This document shows, piece after piece, positions 46,218-56,063 of a stretch of DNA of 64,000 bases. How positions within the stretch are numbered: position 1 is the stretch's first letter; the number at the start of each line of letters is the position of its first letter. Below the pieces are notes generated by a model. That model did no database searches. It was given only the letters and a program-made list of their open reading frames with translations, and was not told the origin of the DNA. Source of the DNA: Prostheceraeus crozeri (Eukaryota; Platyhelminthes; Polycladida; Euryleptidae); assembly GCA_907163375.1 (NCBI GenBank), contig CAJQUW010011032.1:1-64000 (forward strand), given 5' to 3'. The position numbers and the translations under genes are program-made.

Positions 46218-46396
46218 TCAACTTTAACTCAGTATTTTGATGTTGCTTTTTGTAGATATACATGGTTGTTTTATGTATCGCATGAGATCGTTTCTTCCTT
46301 GTGAATATATGCCTACAGTCAGCCCATTCCCCCTTTATCTGTGAAAAGACTTTTTCATATACATATTTTTATTTCAATAAACATATCACAATGACT

Positions 46397-47941
46397 TCAC
46401 TTTGTTTTCCGAAGCACTAAAGTTACGAGGGATTTAGTATCTTTCACATGGATGCACTCTTGTAAACCATTGGTAATTTTGATAGTAATAGAGGGTATAG
46501 TTTGTTTGACGACGGGATGATAGAAAATATATTCAAACATCTTCTCGACTATTCCATATGAAGCGTCTTTATCATGAATGAAATCACGTAAAATGTATTC
46601 TATTTTCTCACCAACAGAAATAGGTAGAATCAAATCACTTTGAATGTAAAGGTGCTGTTCATGTTTATCAAGTGTCATTGGTGTTTCTATACCAATCGTA
46701 TGCGCTGCAGTAAACAGTTTGTAGCATTGAAAAACCAAAGAGTTTTTTTCAAATTTTTACTCAATTGATATTGAATGTCATCACCCAGTTTCAGAACAAC
46801 GCGTTGATTTTCAATTGAAAACGAAATGTGGTGTGTCTTTACATCATATTTACTTTTCATCACATGCTTCAACTTCTGTTGTATATAAGGATTTATTAAT
46901 GAAGCTTTCAACTGTATGATATAGACGCGGCATTATATTGATAGCAACTTTAGATTCTTGATAAGACTGGTAAATTTTCTTGATGCGATCACCATAGATG
47001 TCCACCCACCATTCATCATTAACTGAATCAGCTTTAGTGTGATATTCATGAGAAGCATACACCACACCGCTTCCAATAATAGGTGTTGGATGTCTTACAA
47101 AATGACGCAATGTTGGAGAGAAATAAACTGTAAGTTTGTCAATATATTTCTGAATAACCAGCTTATCCTTCTCAGCCATTACTTTCTCTCCATACTTCTT
47201 ACCCACAGTCTCATTCCATCGTTTTACTAACTCAATAAGTGATAAAGGTTGAACACCACGCTTTTTCAAAATGATGCGTTCTTCACATTCTACAACATCT
47301 TCATCAAATATTTTAAATTTATAATGAAATTTGTTGATTCGATTTGAATAAACTTTTTTAACATTTGCAGTAGCAATTGACGTTAGATGTAGTCCATGGC
47401 CAAAACCGAGATGTGGATAGAATTCATTATCCAACCTCAGTGTAAGACCTTTAGTAAAAGAATGAAAGCGAAGGAACTGTCTCCCACTCCAATGATAGAT
47501 AGTAAACTCATAATCTTTCTGATTTTTATTCTTCATGATGGAAGTATTACCACTATTGAACGCCTTAATAATTTTCTCATTCCCAAATGGTTCATAATAA
47601 TCTGATTTTATCTGAATCCATTCATAGTTCCACTTTCCATCTGATGTTAAATTGTATGGGAACTGGAATGCATTATTCATCGTTATTCCATCATGGGTGC
47701 GAGGAGTCAATATCATTTCTTCCAAATCATTCACATTCTGAATATTGCTATCATTGCAAATACTAGAAACGCCAACCTCCCATTCACCTTCTAAATGCAG
47801 TGGGCGATTTAATTCTATTCGATAGTCTGATGGTTTATTTTTGGGAAATTTATTCATAGAAGCATTACTGGGCAAGTAGATTAGAAACGAGTCCTTATTT
47901 TCACGTTCCATATTATTCACATTGGAAAAATATATTAGCAT
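46397..47941 (-). pseudogene. Polinton WEVGV-type protein, copy A
   Basis: The frame starts at the ATG at 47941 and opens with FLIYLPSNASMNKFPKNKPS, then HLEGEWEVGVSSICNDS. The rest is beta-rich and has no recognised enzyme motif. A neighbouring gene (47951-49348) shares the opening architecture (short leader, N-rich loop, then L-x-G-x-WEVGV). The two look like old tandem duplicates and are candidates for a fibre or other virion-surface protein, an inference from position and composition only. Apparently one or two breaks towards its 3' end. Confidence 0.6.
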
Positions 47942-47950
47942 ACTTTTGCA

Positions 47951-49348
47951 TTAACTCTTCATTCGGAAATGGAGTGTGATACTTGTCGCAGCATCTTTAT
48001 GAAAAGGAATCAACGCACCAGCATCGTCATAAATTGCAATATCAATTTTTGGGATGTAGTTTGATTTCAGCTTTGTATAATGCACTTTCTTGAAAGTATG
48101 CTCAGATAAAATACTGCAGCTTTTTGGCTGGTATGGTATCATTGCTAGCAATGGAGCTTCAACATCTCCCACACGTACATCTTCACCAATATTGGAATAT
48201 ATCTGAAAATAGTTAATACGACGCGATAGTGACATGTCTGCGCTAGCTTTGGTTACAGTACCACTTTTAAAGATATTTTGATCAAAACCCAAAATGTCCA
48301 TTAGAGTTTTATCCATAATTAGTTCAATACCTTTTCCACTTATAGTGAGAGACAAAGTACCTTCTTTTTCAGAAAATGAAATATGTTGCTCATTAATCAC
48401 TTCATTTAAATAATCTACAACCAATTTAACTGAAGTAATAATGCGAGGCATCAACACTCTTGTTTCATGTAAGATACCACCTAAAGGCTCTACACACTTT
48501 CTGTATAAAGATACGGTCCATTCTGTATCAAATTGATTTGACTTTTCACATGGTAAATGTTGCATATCAAATTTTCCATGAACAGCTGCAGAATGATGTC
48601 GTAAGAACTGATGAAAATCTTTTGAACAAACTAATATTGGATTATCATCATTTAATTTACTTATTGCAATATGATTAGATGATTTGATATAAGTCAATGT
48701 TGCCACTTGTTTACCATCAACTCGAAGGAGATAATTAAATTTCTTCAATAATGTTTCAGGAGTCATGTTTGTCTTTCTTGGCTTAATCACAATCTTCTTC
48801 ACCAACGTCTTCTCATTTCTTAGAATAAGATCTACATAATAAGCTTCCTCTCGATATATTAACTGTTTATGACCACTTATGTGGTAATTAACGTTAAGAT
48901 TATCATAGCTTGTTAAGGCGCTAGCGAGGTAACCTAAATCATTTCTTAAACTTGGACTTAAAACAACAATCCAATCTTTCTCAACTACATGATGTACATA
49001 ATTATGATCATCATTGTGCGGAGTAAATTGGACAATATGTTTACACGCTTTATTCAGGAAATCATATATAAACTTTTTACATGATAAGAGATCTTTCTTT
49101 GGCCACTGTGGAATGTATACTCGGCAGCCCTTTTCACATTGGTAAGCAGCTGTGCGTCTCATATTAATAGTCATCACCTCATGATCAAAAGTATAGACAC
49201 AGTTGCTATGAATAAGTTGAGTGACACCCACTTCCCACTTTCCATTTAGCTGTTGTGTATGATCAATGGGAGTAGAAAAGAGTGCGGCTCGATTACTAGC
49301 AAATCTATTTGCGGCCGCATTGCTAAGCAAAATATGATAAAACGACAT
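47951..49348 (-). CDS. Polinton WEVGV-type protein, copy B (465 aa)
   Basis: A long open frame from the ATG at 49348: MSFYHILLSNAAANRF, then QLNGKWEVGVTQLIHSN. The middle alternates hydrophobic strands and charged loops; the C-terminus ends in IDIAIYDDAGALIPFHKDAA. It resembles its neighbour at 46.4-47.9 kb in layout, and the two are only 9 bp apart on the same strand. Function unknown. A structural virion role is plausible because it lies on the same strand as the capsid genes. Confidence 0.65.
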   Translation of the reverse strand: MSFYHILLSNAAANRFASNRAALFSTPIDHTQQLNGKWEVGVTQLIHSNCVYTFDHEVMTINMRRTAAYQCEKGCRVYIPQWPKKDLLSCKKFIYDFLNKACKHIVQFTPHNDDHNYVHHVVEKDWIVVLSPSLRNDLGYLASALTSYDNLNVNYHISGHKQLIYREEAYYVDLILRNEKTLVKKIVIKPRKTNMTPETLLKKFNYLLRVDGKQVATLTYIKSSNHIAISKLNDDNPILVCSKDFHQFLRHHSAAVHGKFDMQHLPCEKSNQFDTEWTVSLYRKCVEPLGGILHETRVLMPRIITSVKLVVDYLNEVINEQHISFSEKEGTLSLTISGKGIELIMDKTLMDILGFDQNIFKSGTVTKASADMSLSRRINYFQIYSNIGEDVRVGDVEAPLLAMIPYQPKSCSILSEHTFKKVHYTKLKSNYIPKIDIAIYDDAGALIPFHKDAATSITLHFRMKS

Positions 49349-49676
49349 TTTTATATTGCTGATCTGCGACTTTGCATAACATCATGAAGACTTGGATTTT
49401 GGACTCTCTACAATATATCAGAGTTGATCGTGATGGAAACGTACATTTCAAAAATTCTCATGGTCATACATGAAGAGGTATTACATTAACATGGCGATAA
49501 TTTGTCAACCTCAATGATATCATGAGGGATTTGGAATATTTTGAAACATTAAGATTCATCTCCTTGGGTGATCAAGTTTGGCTTCAACATTACAGAAATG
49601 AAATTCAAATCTGCCATTCTCATTCCGCAAACTGTTTCTCATTTCGCAAATACAATTGGGAGAAGTATAGAAGATA

Positions 49677-51478
49677 CAGTACTGTGCAGAAAGATTGCCC
49701 CACCCACAAGTATTCTATGAAAACAGCTCTTTTACATGTATAGGTAATTATAATGATATTTGGTCAAAATCAATGGCTCTACTTGTCAATTTCATCATTT
49801 CCTCATTCAGTTACAGTCCTTTGCATGCGTTGTATATGGCCTGTGACACTAACAGTTATGAAATCTACCAAATAGAGAGGAGTAGGCCGGAAGGAAAAGA
49901 CAAACATTTATTATGTTGTTCGACACGTTTAATCAGCAAAGCTGCTTTGCGATAATGCATCATGTTTGGTTGAATCAAGTCAGCGGCCAATCATTGCGGG
50001 AATCGAGACAACAGTCGTCATCATTTTAACTGCTTTGCGATAATGCGTCATGTTTGGTTGAATCAAGGCAGCAGCCAATCATTGCGGAATCGAGACAACA
50101 GTTGTCATCAATGCTGCATTCACTGCTGGTACACTGATTTCTATCTTACATCGTCTTATCAATGACATTTGTTTTCACTGTGCGCTGATAATGGCAACCT
50201 CCAGCGATTTTACTCGCGGTCAAATTATTGGCCTTTATCAATCTGGTTCGATGTCTCATCGGGAAATTGCAGCTGCAGTGGGAAAAGATCGTCGCACTGT
50301 GGATCGTATCATTCAAAGATTTGAGGAAAGAGGTAACATGGAAGCTGATTATCACAATAGCGGCCGGCCTATGGTTACCTCAGAGCGCGAAGACCGAACG
50401 ATTGTAAAGTTATCAAAAGCCGCTCGAGCATCATCCAGAGAATTGGCTGAAGAGCTTGCGACCGATTATGGCGTGCAACTTGGCTCTTCTACCTTTCGGA
50501 GAAGACTCTTGGAGGCAGGACGGCCAGCTTATCGGCCAATTAATAGTCCAGTATTAACGCCAGCAATGCGAGAAAAAAAGACTTCGATGGGCAAAAGATC
50601 ACAGGCATTGGGATATTGATGACTGGTCAAAAGTCATGTTTACCGATGAAACATGCATAGAGATCCAACCACTTCAGACCCGCTTCGTGAGACGCACGGT
50701 TGGTGAGATTCCAAAAGCAGATCACTTCGCTGCTCGATTTCGTCATCCTTTAAAGCTAATATGGGGTTGCATGTCAATCTGAGGTACAGGGCGCTTCCAC
50801 GTCGTAGATGGATCAATGAATAAAGAGCAGTACCTCCGAGTTCTGGAAAGCAGAGTGTTACCGCAGGCGCATGATTGGTGGGAAGGTGAGGGGTGAATCC
50901 TTCAGCAAGACTTGGCACCTTGCCATACCGCCAAAGTGTGTAAGGAGTTCTTGCGTTTGAATAGAGTGCGGCTTTTGGAATGGCCGGGGAACAGCTCGGA
51001 CCTGGACGTTATAGAGAACTTATGGTTCATCTTGAAGCAAAAAATTAATAAACATGAAGTGAAGACGAAGCAAGACATCATCAAGCAATGCCTGGACATC
51101 TTGATGCGAACCAATGAAATGACTGATATTTGCAAAAAACTTATAGAATCGATGCCCAGAAGAGTAGCAGAATGCATTAAGGCGAAAGGTGGACCGTTGA
51201 CTTACTGAACTTTGCTATATCTCATGTGAATTAAGTTTGTTTCTATGAATTGTTAATTGATAGATGTATACATGGTTTTGCATTTTACCAACAGCATAAA
51301 GGAAATCAGCTAAAATATGAATTCTAATAACCATTTACAATAGTCTACGATAGGATAACACTAAGATAAGTTTTCGAAATAGTTATACCAATATGTGATA
51401 CCTTATCGTTACTTAAAGTCATAATTCGCCGAATATCTCATAAAATTTAGGGTGGGGCAATCTTTTTGCACAGTACTG
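49677..51478 (+). mobile_element. Tc1/mariner element inserted in the Polinton
   Basis: The ends CAGTACTGTGCAGAAAGATT (49677) and the inverted counterpart ending CAGTACTG (51478) are flanked by TA on both sides. Both ends continue inward with GCCCCACCC. The transposase lies at 50191-51208. A tandem duplication of about 83 bp (49943-50027 and 50030-50113, core ATGTTTGGTTGAATCAAG) occupies the 5' leader. Total length 1802 bp, slightly long for Tc1 because of that duplication. Confidence 0.95.
50191..51208 (+). pseudogene. Tc1 transposase, one frameshift and two stops
   Basis: A DD34E transposase. The N-terminal paired-like helix-turn-helix domain reads MSHREIAAAVGKDRRTVDRI and SGRPMVTSEREDRTIVKL. 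The catalytic part has VMFTDETCIEI (first D), QQDLAPCHTAKVCKEFL (second D) and LDVIENLWFILKQKI (E). The frame shifts at an A-run near 50573-50580, and TGA stops occur around 50778-50780 and 50894-50896. About 339 codons, the usual length. Confidence 0.93.
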
Positions 51479-51566
51479 TACATACATCGCTCCATCATGA
51501 CATTTATTCGTCGTGAGTTCATCGCCCTACTATGCAAATCTTAATCAGACATGACTACCACGCACC

Positions 51567-52217
51567 ATGAGTTGGAAATTAGATTCCCTACAACGTATTG
51601 AAACGGATCATGATCGAAACGTCTATTTCAAAGATTCAACTGGAAATGTGAGAAGAGAGTTTGCTTTATCTTATCGTCATTTTCAATCTCTACATCATAT
51701 CATGAAGGATTTGAAATACTTCTATATGAAAAGACATTCACGTATTGGAAATCGCATCTGGTTGCGCGTCAACAATCGGCGAATTCAACTCTATCATTCC
51801 CATCTTCATACTAACTTCACATTTCATCAAGGTAGTTGGGAAAAGTATAAAAGGAAGGTACATCGCTCAATTTACTCATTCTTTCATCATGAAGCGCCAT
51901 CGCTACACCATCGTCAACATTCTCCGTCGCTTCAGACTCTACACCAAAATCGATCTCACTACATTACACCAACACCTTCCAAACAGCAAGTATTACCCGG
52001 GCCGACCTCAAATGTTAGTGGTGAAGATGAACAATTCACGGAATCTTCAACTCTTCCCAAATGGGACTGTACAGATTCTCGGCGCCCTTTCTCATTCATC
52101 GGCGCAGTCAATGCGCTTAGAGCTACAAAGACTACTACGTCGGATATGGAAGAGGGAGAGGTGTGTGATGTCGAATCTGACTGTGGACAATATGGTGATC
52201 TCTACTCAATTGAGTGA
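51567..52217 (+). CDS. Polinton gene, copy 2 (unknown family)
   Basis: A 216-codon open frame from the ATG at 51567: MSWKLDSLQRIETDHDRN, FQSLHHIMKDLKYFYM, then NRIWLRVNNRRIQLYHSHLH and GSWEKYKRKVHRSIYSFFHH. Only the first ~105 residues match copy 1 at 49384. The C-terminal half overlaps the TBP-like gene at 51889 in another frame and is low-complexity, so the true product may end earlier. Related open frames occur in other Polintons as far as I recall, without a known role. Confidence 0.6.
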   Translation: MSWKLDSLQRIETDHDRNVYFKDSTGNVRREFALSYRHFQSLHHIMKDLKYFYMKRHSRIGNRIWLRVNNRRIQLYHSHLHTNFTFHQGSWEKYKRKVHRSIYSFFHHEAPSLHHRQHSPSLQTLHQNRSHYITPTPSKQQVLPGPTSNVSGEDEQFTESSTLPKWDCTDSRRPFSFIGAVNALRATKTTTSDMEEGEVCDVESDCGQYGDLYSIE

Positions 52218-52434
52218 AAGTGTATCATTTTTGAAGATTCGTACCAGCAGTTACAATTTGTGTTATGAACCCGAACTTTTTCCTGCAGCTCTCATTAGTT
52301 GTTGGTTACCTGTGCATGTGGCAATCTTTCATAATAGTAAAGTGATCATTACTGGACTAAAATCTCATGTACAAGCAAATGTGATCCTAGACTATCTCAT
52401 CGAGTATGTACGTACCCAGCGGATTGTAAAATAA
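51889..52434 (+). CDS. TATA-binding-protein-like gene inside the Polinton
   Basis: The 181-codon frame from the ATG at 51889 reads as a two-repeat TBP saddle. Repeat 1: RHRYTIVNILRRF, KIDLTTLHQHLPNSKYYPGR, QMLVVKM, then LQLFPNGTVQILGALSHSSA, paralleling the TBP blocks NIVSTVNLG, LDLKTIA-x-NAEYNPKRF, VIMRI and ALIFSSGKMVCTGAKSEE. Repeat 2: NLTVDNMVISTQL, then YNLCYEPELFPAALISCW and VAIFHNSKVIITGLKSHV, paralleling IQNIVGSCD, YEPELFPGLIYRM and LLIFVSGKIVLTGAK. The total length equals the conserved TBP core and nothing precedes it. TBP recruits RNA polymerase to TATA promoters, and this element has TATA boxes at both ends. The frame is open throughout. It overlaps the end of the previous open frame. 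Confidence 0.85.
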   Translation: MKRHRYTIVNILRRFRLYTKIDLTTLHQHLPNSKYYPGRPQMLVVKMNNSRNLQLFPNGTVQILGALSHSSAQSMRLELQRLLRRIWKRERCVMSNLTVDNMVISTQLSESVSFLKIRTSSYNLCYEPELFPAALISCWLPVHVAIFHNSKVIITGLKSHVQANVILDYLIEYVRTQRIVK

Positions 52435-52489
52435 AAAACAATTTTTCCAACATGATGTTTTTATTTCAAATCATGATAGAACTTACAAA

Positions 52490-52927
52490 TCATTTTTTCA
52501 TTAGAGGATGGATTACATGAAAAGTTTTGAATAACAGATACAAATCGAGATGATACAGTTTAAAGATGTTTAAGATGAGGTACAGTACAAAAGCACCACA
52601 CGTTGATGAAAGTGGATGTTGTAATATGCGTTCATTTCGCTGATATTGACGCGTATGTTTTCTCAACCACTGCTGTGTTGGTATATTTGGAGGTTGAGCA
52701 AGAGAGTCAAATAGTTCACCACGTCGGTCTTCTCCAATAAAGATCGCTTTCCAATGCTCACCGCCTAAATTCTGCGAATGAGTGTTTAGCACAATAAAGA
52801 TGGGATAGTGATTTACTGCAGGTGGTAAGGTATCGAGTGAATAGACATTATCGAAAGCTTTCAACGTCGCTTCGTCTGCATTACGCTGCACTTTAGTCTT
52901 AATATCGTCAGCAGTCAACCAACTCAT
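52490..52927 (-). CDS. PRO: Polinton adenain-like cysteine protease
   Basis: A 145-residue C5/ULP-type maturation protease that would cleave capsid precursors. It shows NLGGEHWKAIFIG (catalytic His), ELFDSLAQPP (acidic partner region), and SSTCGAFVLYLIL (nucleophile Cys in the typical C-G-x-x-V/F setting). The start ATG overlaps the stop of the capsid gene by one base (TAATG), implying they are read from one polycistronic or closely stacked region. Length is at the short end of the family. Confidence 0.92.
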   Translation of the reverse strand: MSWLTADDIKTKVQRNADEATLKAFDNVYSLDTLPPAVNHYPIFIVLNTHSQNLGGEHWKAIFIGEDRRGELFDSLAQPPNIPTQQWLRKHTRQYQRNERILQHPLSSTCGAFVLYLILNIFKLYHLDLYLLFKTFHVIHPLMKK

Positions 52928-54204
52928 TAACGATTATACTGAAGAATCACGTCACGATACTTTGTAATTTCAATATTTGAAACGAAGACTGCATAAATTA
53001 ATACATTGATCGTCTCAGGTAGTGTTCTTTTGAACGTCAAATCCAAACGAATATTATGAGGCACGTTCGCTTGACGATAGGGGGCACTAATATCGCTGTC
53101 AGCAGTCAAATCAAATGCATAAATAGTATATCCACTCTTAAACTCTTTCATAGTGAGTCCGTTGGTGTCATCCGTATTGTAAAAGCCAAAGACATCCATA
53201 AAATCAACATAACTGCGCATAAATTGATCCGCAGCAAAATCTGGTTTGTAGGGTGGACCAGGATGACTCACACCATTTACACGTAAAGCAATTTCACTTA
53301 ACTGATTGTGTTTAAAATTGAAAGGATTCTTCTTTATATTACCATTAAAAGCATCATTTTCAACCATTGCCACCATGAGGAGCTTCGGTGCTTCCGATGG
53401 AAAGAGGCCATCTTTCATGAAACTCTTTTGATCTTTCGGAATTGTAAAGGTGAGAAGCTTTGTATGCTGAACGGGGTAAATGGCATTTTGGCGGTTAAGA
53501 CCTTCAGCATGTCCTCTAATGACACTTGGATTCGGTACTACTCGACGAATGTAAAGTGCAATATCTTCCACATGAATTCTAAAATTGTCAACTTTAGCAA
53601 ATGCATTCAGCGCAAATTCAGGCTTATTCAATGTCAGCTTGAGTCGCATGCTGGTATTACAGAGTAAAAACTTTGACTGTCTAAAGAAGTCTAAATTCAG
53701 CGGACCATATAGCTGACATACTCTACTATCTTTAATCATAGCAGATCGCTTTGCAAAGCCACTGTTTGTTTCAACATCAAATTTTCCTGCTTCATCTCTG
53801 TACCATCCCATGGCTTCCACATGACTTTTTTGTGCTGCTGGATGAAACTGTGATACATGATTGAAATATGATTTATAAGGATAATCGCTTTGACCACCTT
53901 CCACCTGCTGCTCTCCAATCGTTAGAGAAACATCGCGAAGTAATGTAGTCAATGGTAAATTGTTCAGTCCAACTTTATGTGTATCGTCAATAGCAGTTCC
54001 ATCTGCTTGCTGAATTCTAAACCTCAAATCAAGCATCGCATAACTCAAATCTATGTAGTCATCACTACCACCAGGAATAACAAATTCAATGGGGCCAGCA
54101 TTCTCAGCTGTTCGAGGATGATAATCTACAATACTTGAACTAAGAATATCTGTCTGTATGGCTTGTTGATCGAACAAACAAAAACCGGAAGTTTTACACT
54201 CCAT
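52927..54204 (-). CDS. MCP: Polinton major capsid protein (425 aa)
   Basis: The family's double-jelly-roll capsid protein. Recognisable text includes GPIEFVIPGGSDDYIDLSYA near the start, LPLTTLLRDVSLTIGEQQVE, then YPYKSYFNHVSQF, MGWYRDEAGKFD and, near the end, NIRLDLTFKRTLPETINVLI. This matches the Polinton/adintovirus MCP pattern (I-E-F-x-I-P-G-x-x-x-D-Y-I-D-L). It forms the virus-like shell in which the element's DNA would be packaged. It lies between the protease and pVI-like genes on the same strand, 2 bp from the latter. Confidence 0.9.
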   Translation of the reverse strand: MECKTSGFCLFDQQAIQTDILSSSIVDYHPRTAENAGPIEFVIPGGSDDYIDLSYAMLDLRFRIQQADGTAIDDTHKVGLNNLPLTTLLRDVSLTIGEQQVEGGQSDYPYKSYFNHVSQFHPAAQKSHVEAMGWYRDEAGKFDVETNSGFAKRSAMIKDSRVCQLYGPLNLDFFRQSKFLLCNTSMRLKLTLNKPEFALNAFAKVDNFRIHVEDIALYIRRVVPNPSVIRGHAEGLNRQNAIYPVQHTKLLTFTIPKDQKSFMKDGLFPSEAPKLLMVAMVENDAFNGNIKKNPFNFKHNQLSEIALRVNGVSHPGPPYKPDFAADQFMRSYVDFMDVFGFYNTDDTNGLTMKEFKSGYTIYAFDLTADSDISAPYRQANVPHNIRLDLTFKRTLPETINVLIYAVFVSNIEITKYRDVILQYNR

Positions 54205-54206
54205 GA

Positions 54207-54662
54207 TTAGAAGTTATAGCAGCGTCGTCGTTTAGCGCCTGATGAATGATTAGAGCCTCTGCGACGTTTGCGTGAATGCCTTTTGACTGAAGATCGCACC
54301 TTACCACCTCCGCGATGTTTCCTCCTTCCTTTATTCATTCGTTTAGGTGATTTCTTTCCTTGAGTAACACCAGCAAAGGTCTGCTTCAATGTTTTTAAAC
54401 CGCGTTCCTTCCCACGATTCAACAAACTGCTCTTAAAACTTCTACCTCTGGAAAGATCACTAGCAACATCACCAGCAAAGCCAACGGCATTACTTAAAAC
54501 AGTTCGTTTTAAAGATCTACCGACATTGGATATGAGAGGTGCTACAACAGATTTCAGTGCACCAAGTATGCTACCTCCACGTTGGCGGCGAGCGCCGATG
54601 TAAATTTGTCCTCCACCACTTACATAGGAGGGTCGTGAATAAAATGAGGCAGTTGGATTCAT
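54207..54662 (-). CDS. Basic pVI/pX-like minor virion protein (151 aa)
   Basis: A small, strongly basic protein. The N-terminus is MNPTASFYSRPSYVSGGGQ, followed by an amphipathic helix (GSILGALKSVVAPLISNVG), then LSNAVGFAGDVASDLSRG and a Lys/Arg-rich tail (KRMNKGRRKHRGGGK, RHSRKRRRG). Adenovirus pVI/pX-like and adintovirus minor proteins share such an N-terminal amphipathic segment and basic tail, and act in membrane lysis or DNA condensation. That role is inferred. Confidence 0.75.
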   Translation of the reverse strand: MNPTASFYSRPSYVSGGGQIYIGARRQRGGSILGALKSVVAPLISNVGRSLKRTVLSNAVGFAGDVASDLSRGRSFKSSLLNRGKERGLKTLKQTFAGVTQGKKSPKRMNKGRRKHRGGGKVRSSVKRHSRKRRRGSNHSSGAKRRRCYNF

Positions 54663-54703
54663 AGCTCAAACCCTAAACATTGTTAGTTACAACTTTGCAT
54701 GAA

Positions 54704-55956
54704 TCACTGTCGATCACTTAGATGAAAGATGTCGGCACGATGCATCCAAGAGTTCATACTTGAAGGATAACCAGTCCATTTAACAAGACACCATTCTTCA
54801 CCTTGCCGTTTTTTACATCGAATGATTTTCTCTACCAAATATGTTTCACTTTCAGTGACTACCTCAATCTCATCGCGGTAAAAGCTACCCTCAATTTCTT
54901 CATTATCGTAATCTTTCAACTTGTAGGTGGTCGGAGAGTCTTTTTGATTAATCCTTGATATTGTAAATACCTCCTCTGTCCAATTCGGAAGGTACCCTTT
55001 AGCAAAAACACTTCACTTTTCAGATACGAACTTGATCACCAATTTTCACATGAGTGCGTTTACGTTGGAATGATTCGCGCACTTTATATACATTGTCAGC
55101 ATTTACATCAACTGGTCTGAGTCCAATAGAACGATGGATAGAGTGATTGTAGGCATGGAGTGTATCTTGTAGAACCTTTGTCCAATTTTGTGTCAAGTTG
55201 GCAGTAAAATGTCGCCACAAGCGATTTTTTAATGTGCGATTAAAACGTTCAACGAGTGCAGCTTTATAAGCACTCTTTACACTAAACAACTCAATGTCAT
55301 GCCTCTCAAATAATCTTCTCACATGCTGATTTTCAAACTCTTTTCCTTGATCACTCTGAATTCTTTTTGGAATGCGACCTTCTCGAAAAATTGTTTGGAA
55401 TGCTTTTGCTACTCCTTTCCCTTCTTTAGTTTTTAAAGGTTGAGCCCACGCATAACGCGAGAAAATATCAATGACGGTTAAAATAAAATTATTGCCCGAG
55501 TTATGTTTTGAAATGGAGGCGACATCACACAAATCTGCTTGCCACTGTTCATCGATGTCATGAGCAATATAATGGCGGGTGCGGTACTTCTTTTTCGCTT
55601 GTTTGTGGAGTGTATAGGTAGCCTGACCCTTTAACCATCGTTTCACTTGTGATTGTGGAAGACCACTCGCTTTTGATAATTTCTTGATAGATGCAAATCC
55701 TGCCGGATGTTTTACATCATAATAGATTGACTTCAAACGTTCAGTCGATGACGACTGACTCTTTTTCCTCCTTCTCATCTTTTTGTTTTCTTGCCTTTCT
55801 ACATTTACAACAACTGCAGCATTTAGCTTTAGCGGTTTTGCGATCGTGTTCACATTGCTTAGGGGTTTCATTATGAGAGCTGGCGCAGTAAGTGCAAGTG
55901 ACAACGACATTCACCTCTGGCGGCTCATTACATGGCAAGCAACACATCTGCTTCAT
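54704..55956 (-). pseudogene. INT: Polinton integrase with C-terminal chromodomain
   Basis: A retroviral-type (rve) integrase that inserts the linear element and makes the 6-bp target duplication. A Cys-rich zinc segment precedes it. The catalytic core has EQWQADLCDVA (first D), RIQSDQGKEFENQH (second D) and AALVERFNRTLKNRL (E), followed by YNHSIHRSIGLRPVD. The downstream part carries a chromodomain (YLVEKIIRCKKRQGEEWCLV, then KWTGYPSSMNSW), as in many Polintons, which may guide insertion to marked chromatin. The gene is not fully continuous, with about one or two breaks. Confidence 0.9.
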
Positions 55957-56063
55957 ATTAATAGTCTGAGAACATGTATTTCCTGGGAGGAGCTGTTTTA
56001 CGTTTTTCTTTTACTAGTTTTAGTGGTGATGTAGATCTACGTCGAGTTCTTCCTCTTGTTTGC

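Larger units (their letters stand above)
49384..51550 (+). pseudogene. Polinton gene, copy 1, interrupted by a Tc1 element
   Basis: The frame starting at 49384 (MKTWILDSLQYIRVDRDGNV) and continuing to 49674 (QVWLQHYRNEIQICHSHSAN) is a clear relative of the gene at 51567. The Tc1 element at 49677-51478 has inserted in it. Gene-like sequence resumes after 51481 for about 70 bp and copy 2 then begins. It is broken in addition to the insertion. The function of the family is unknown. Confidence 0.75.
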
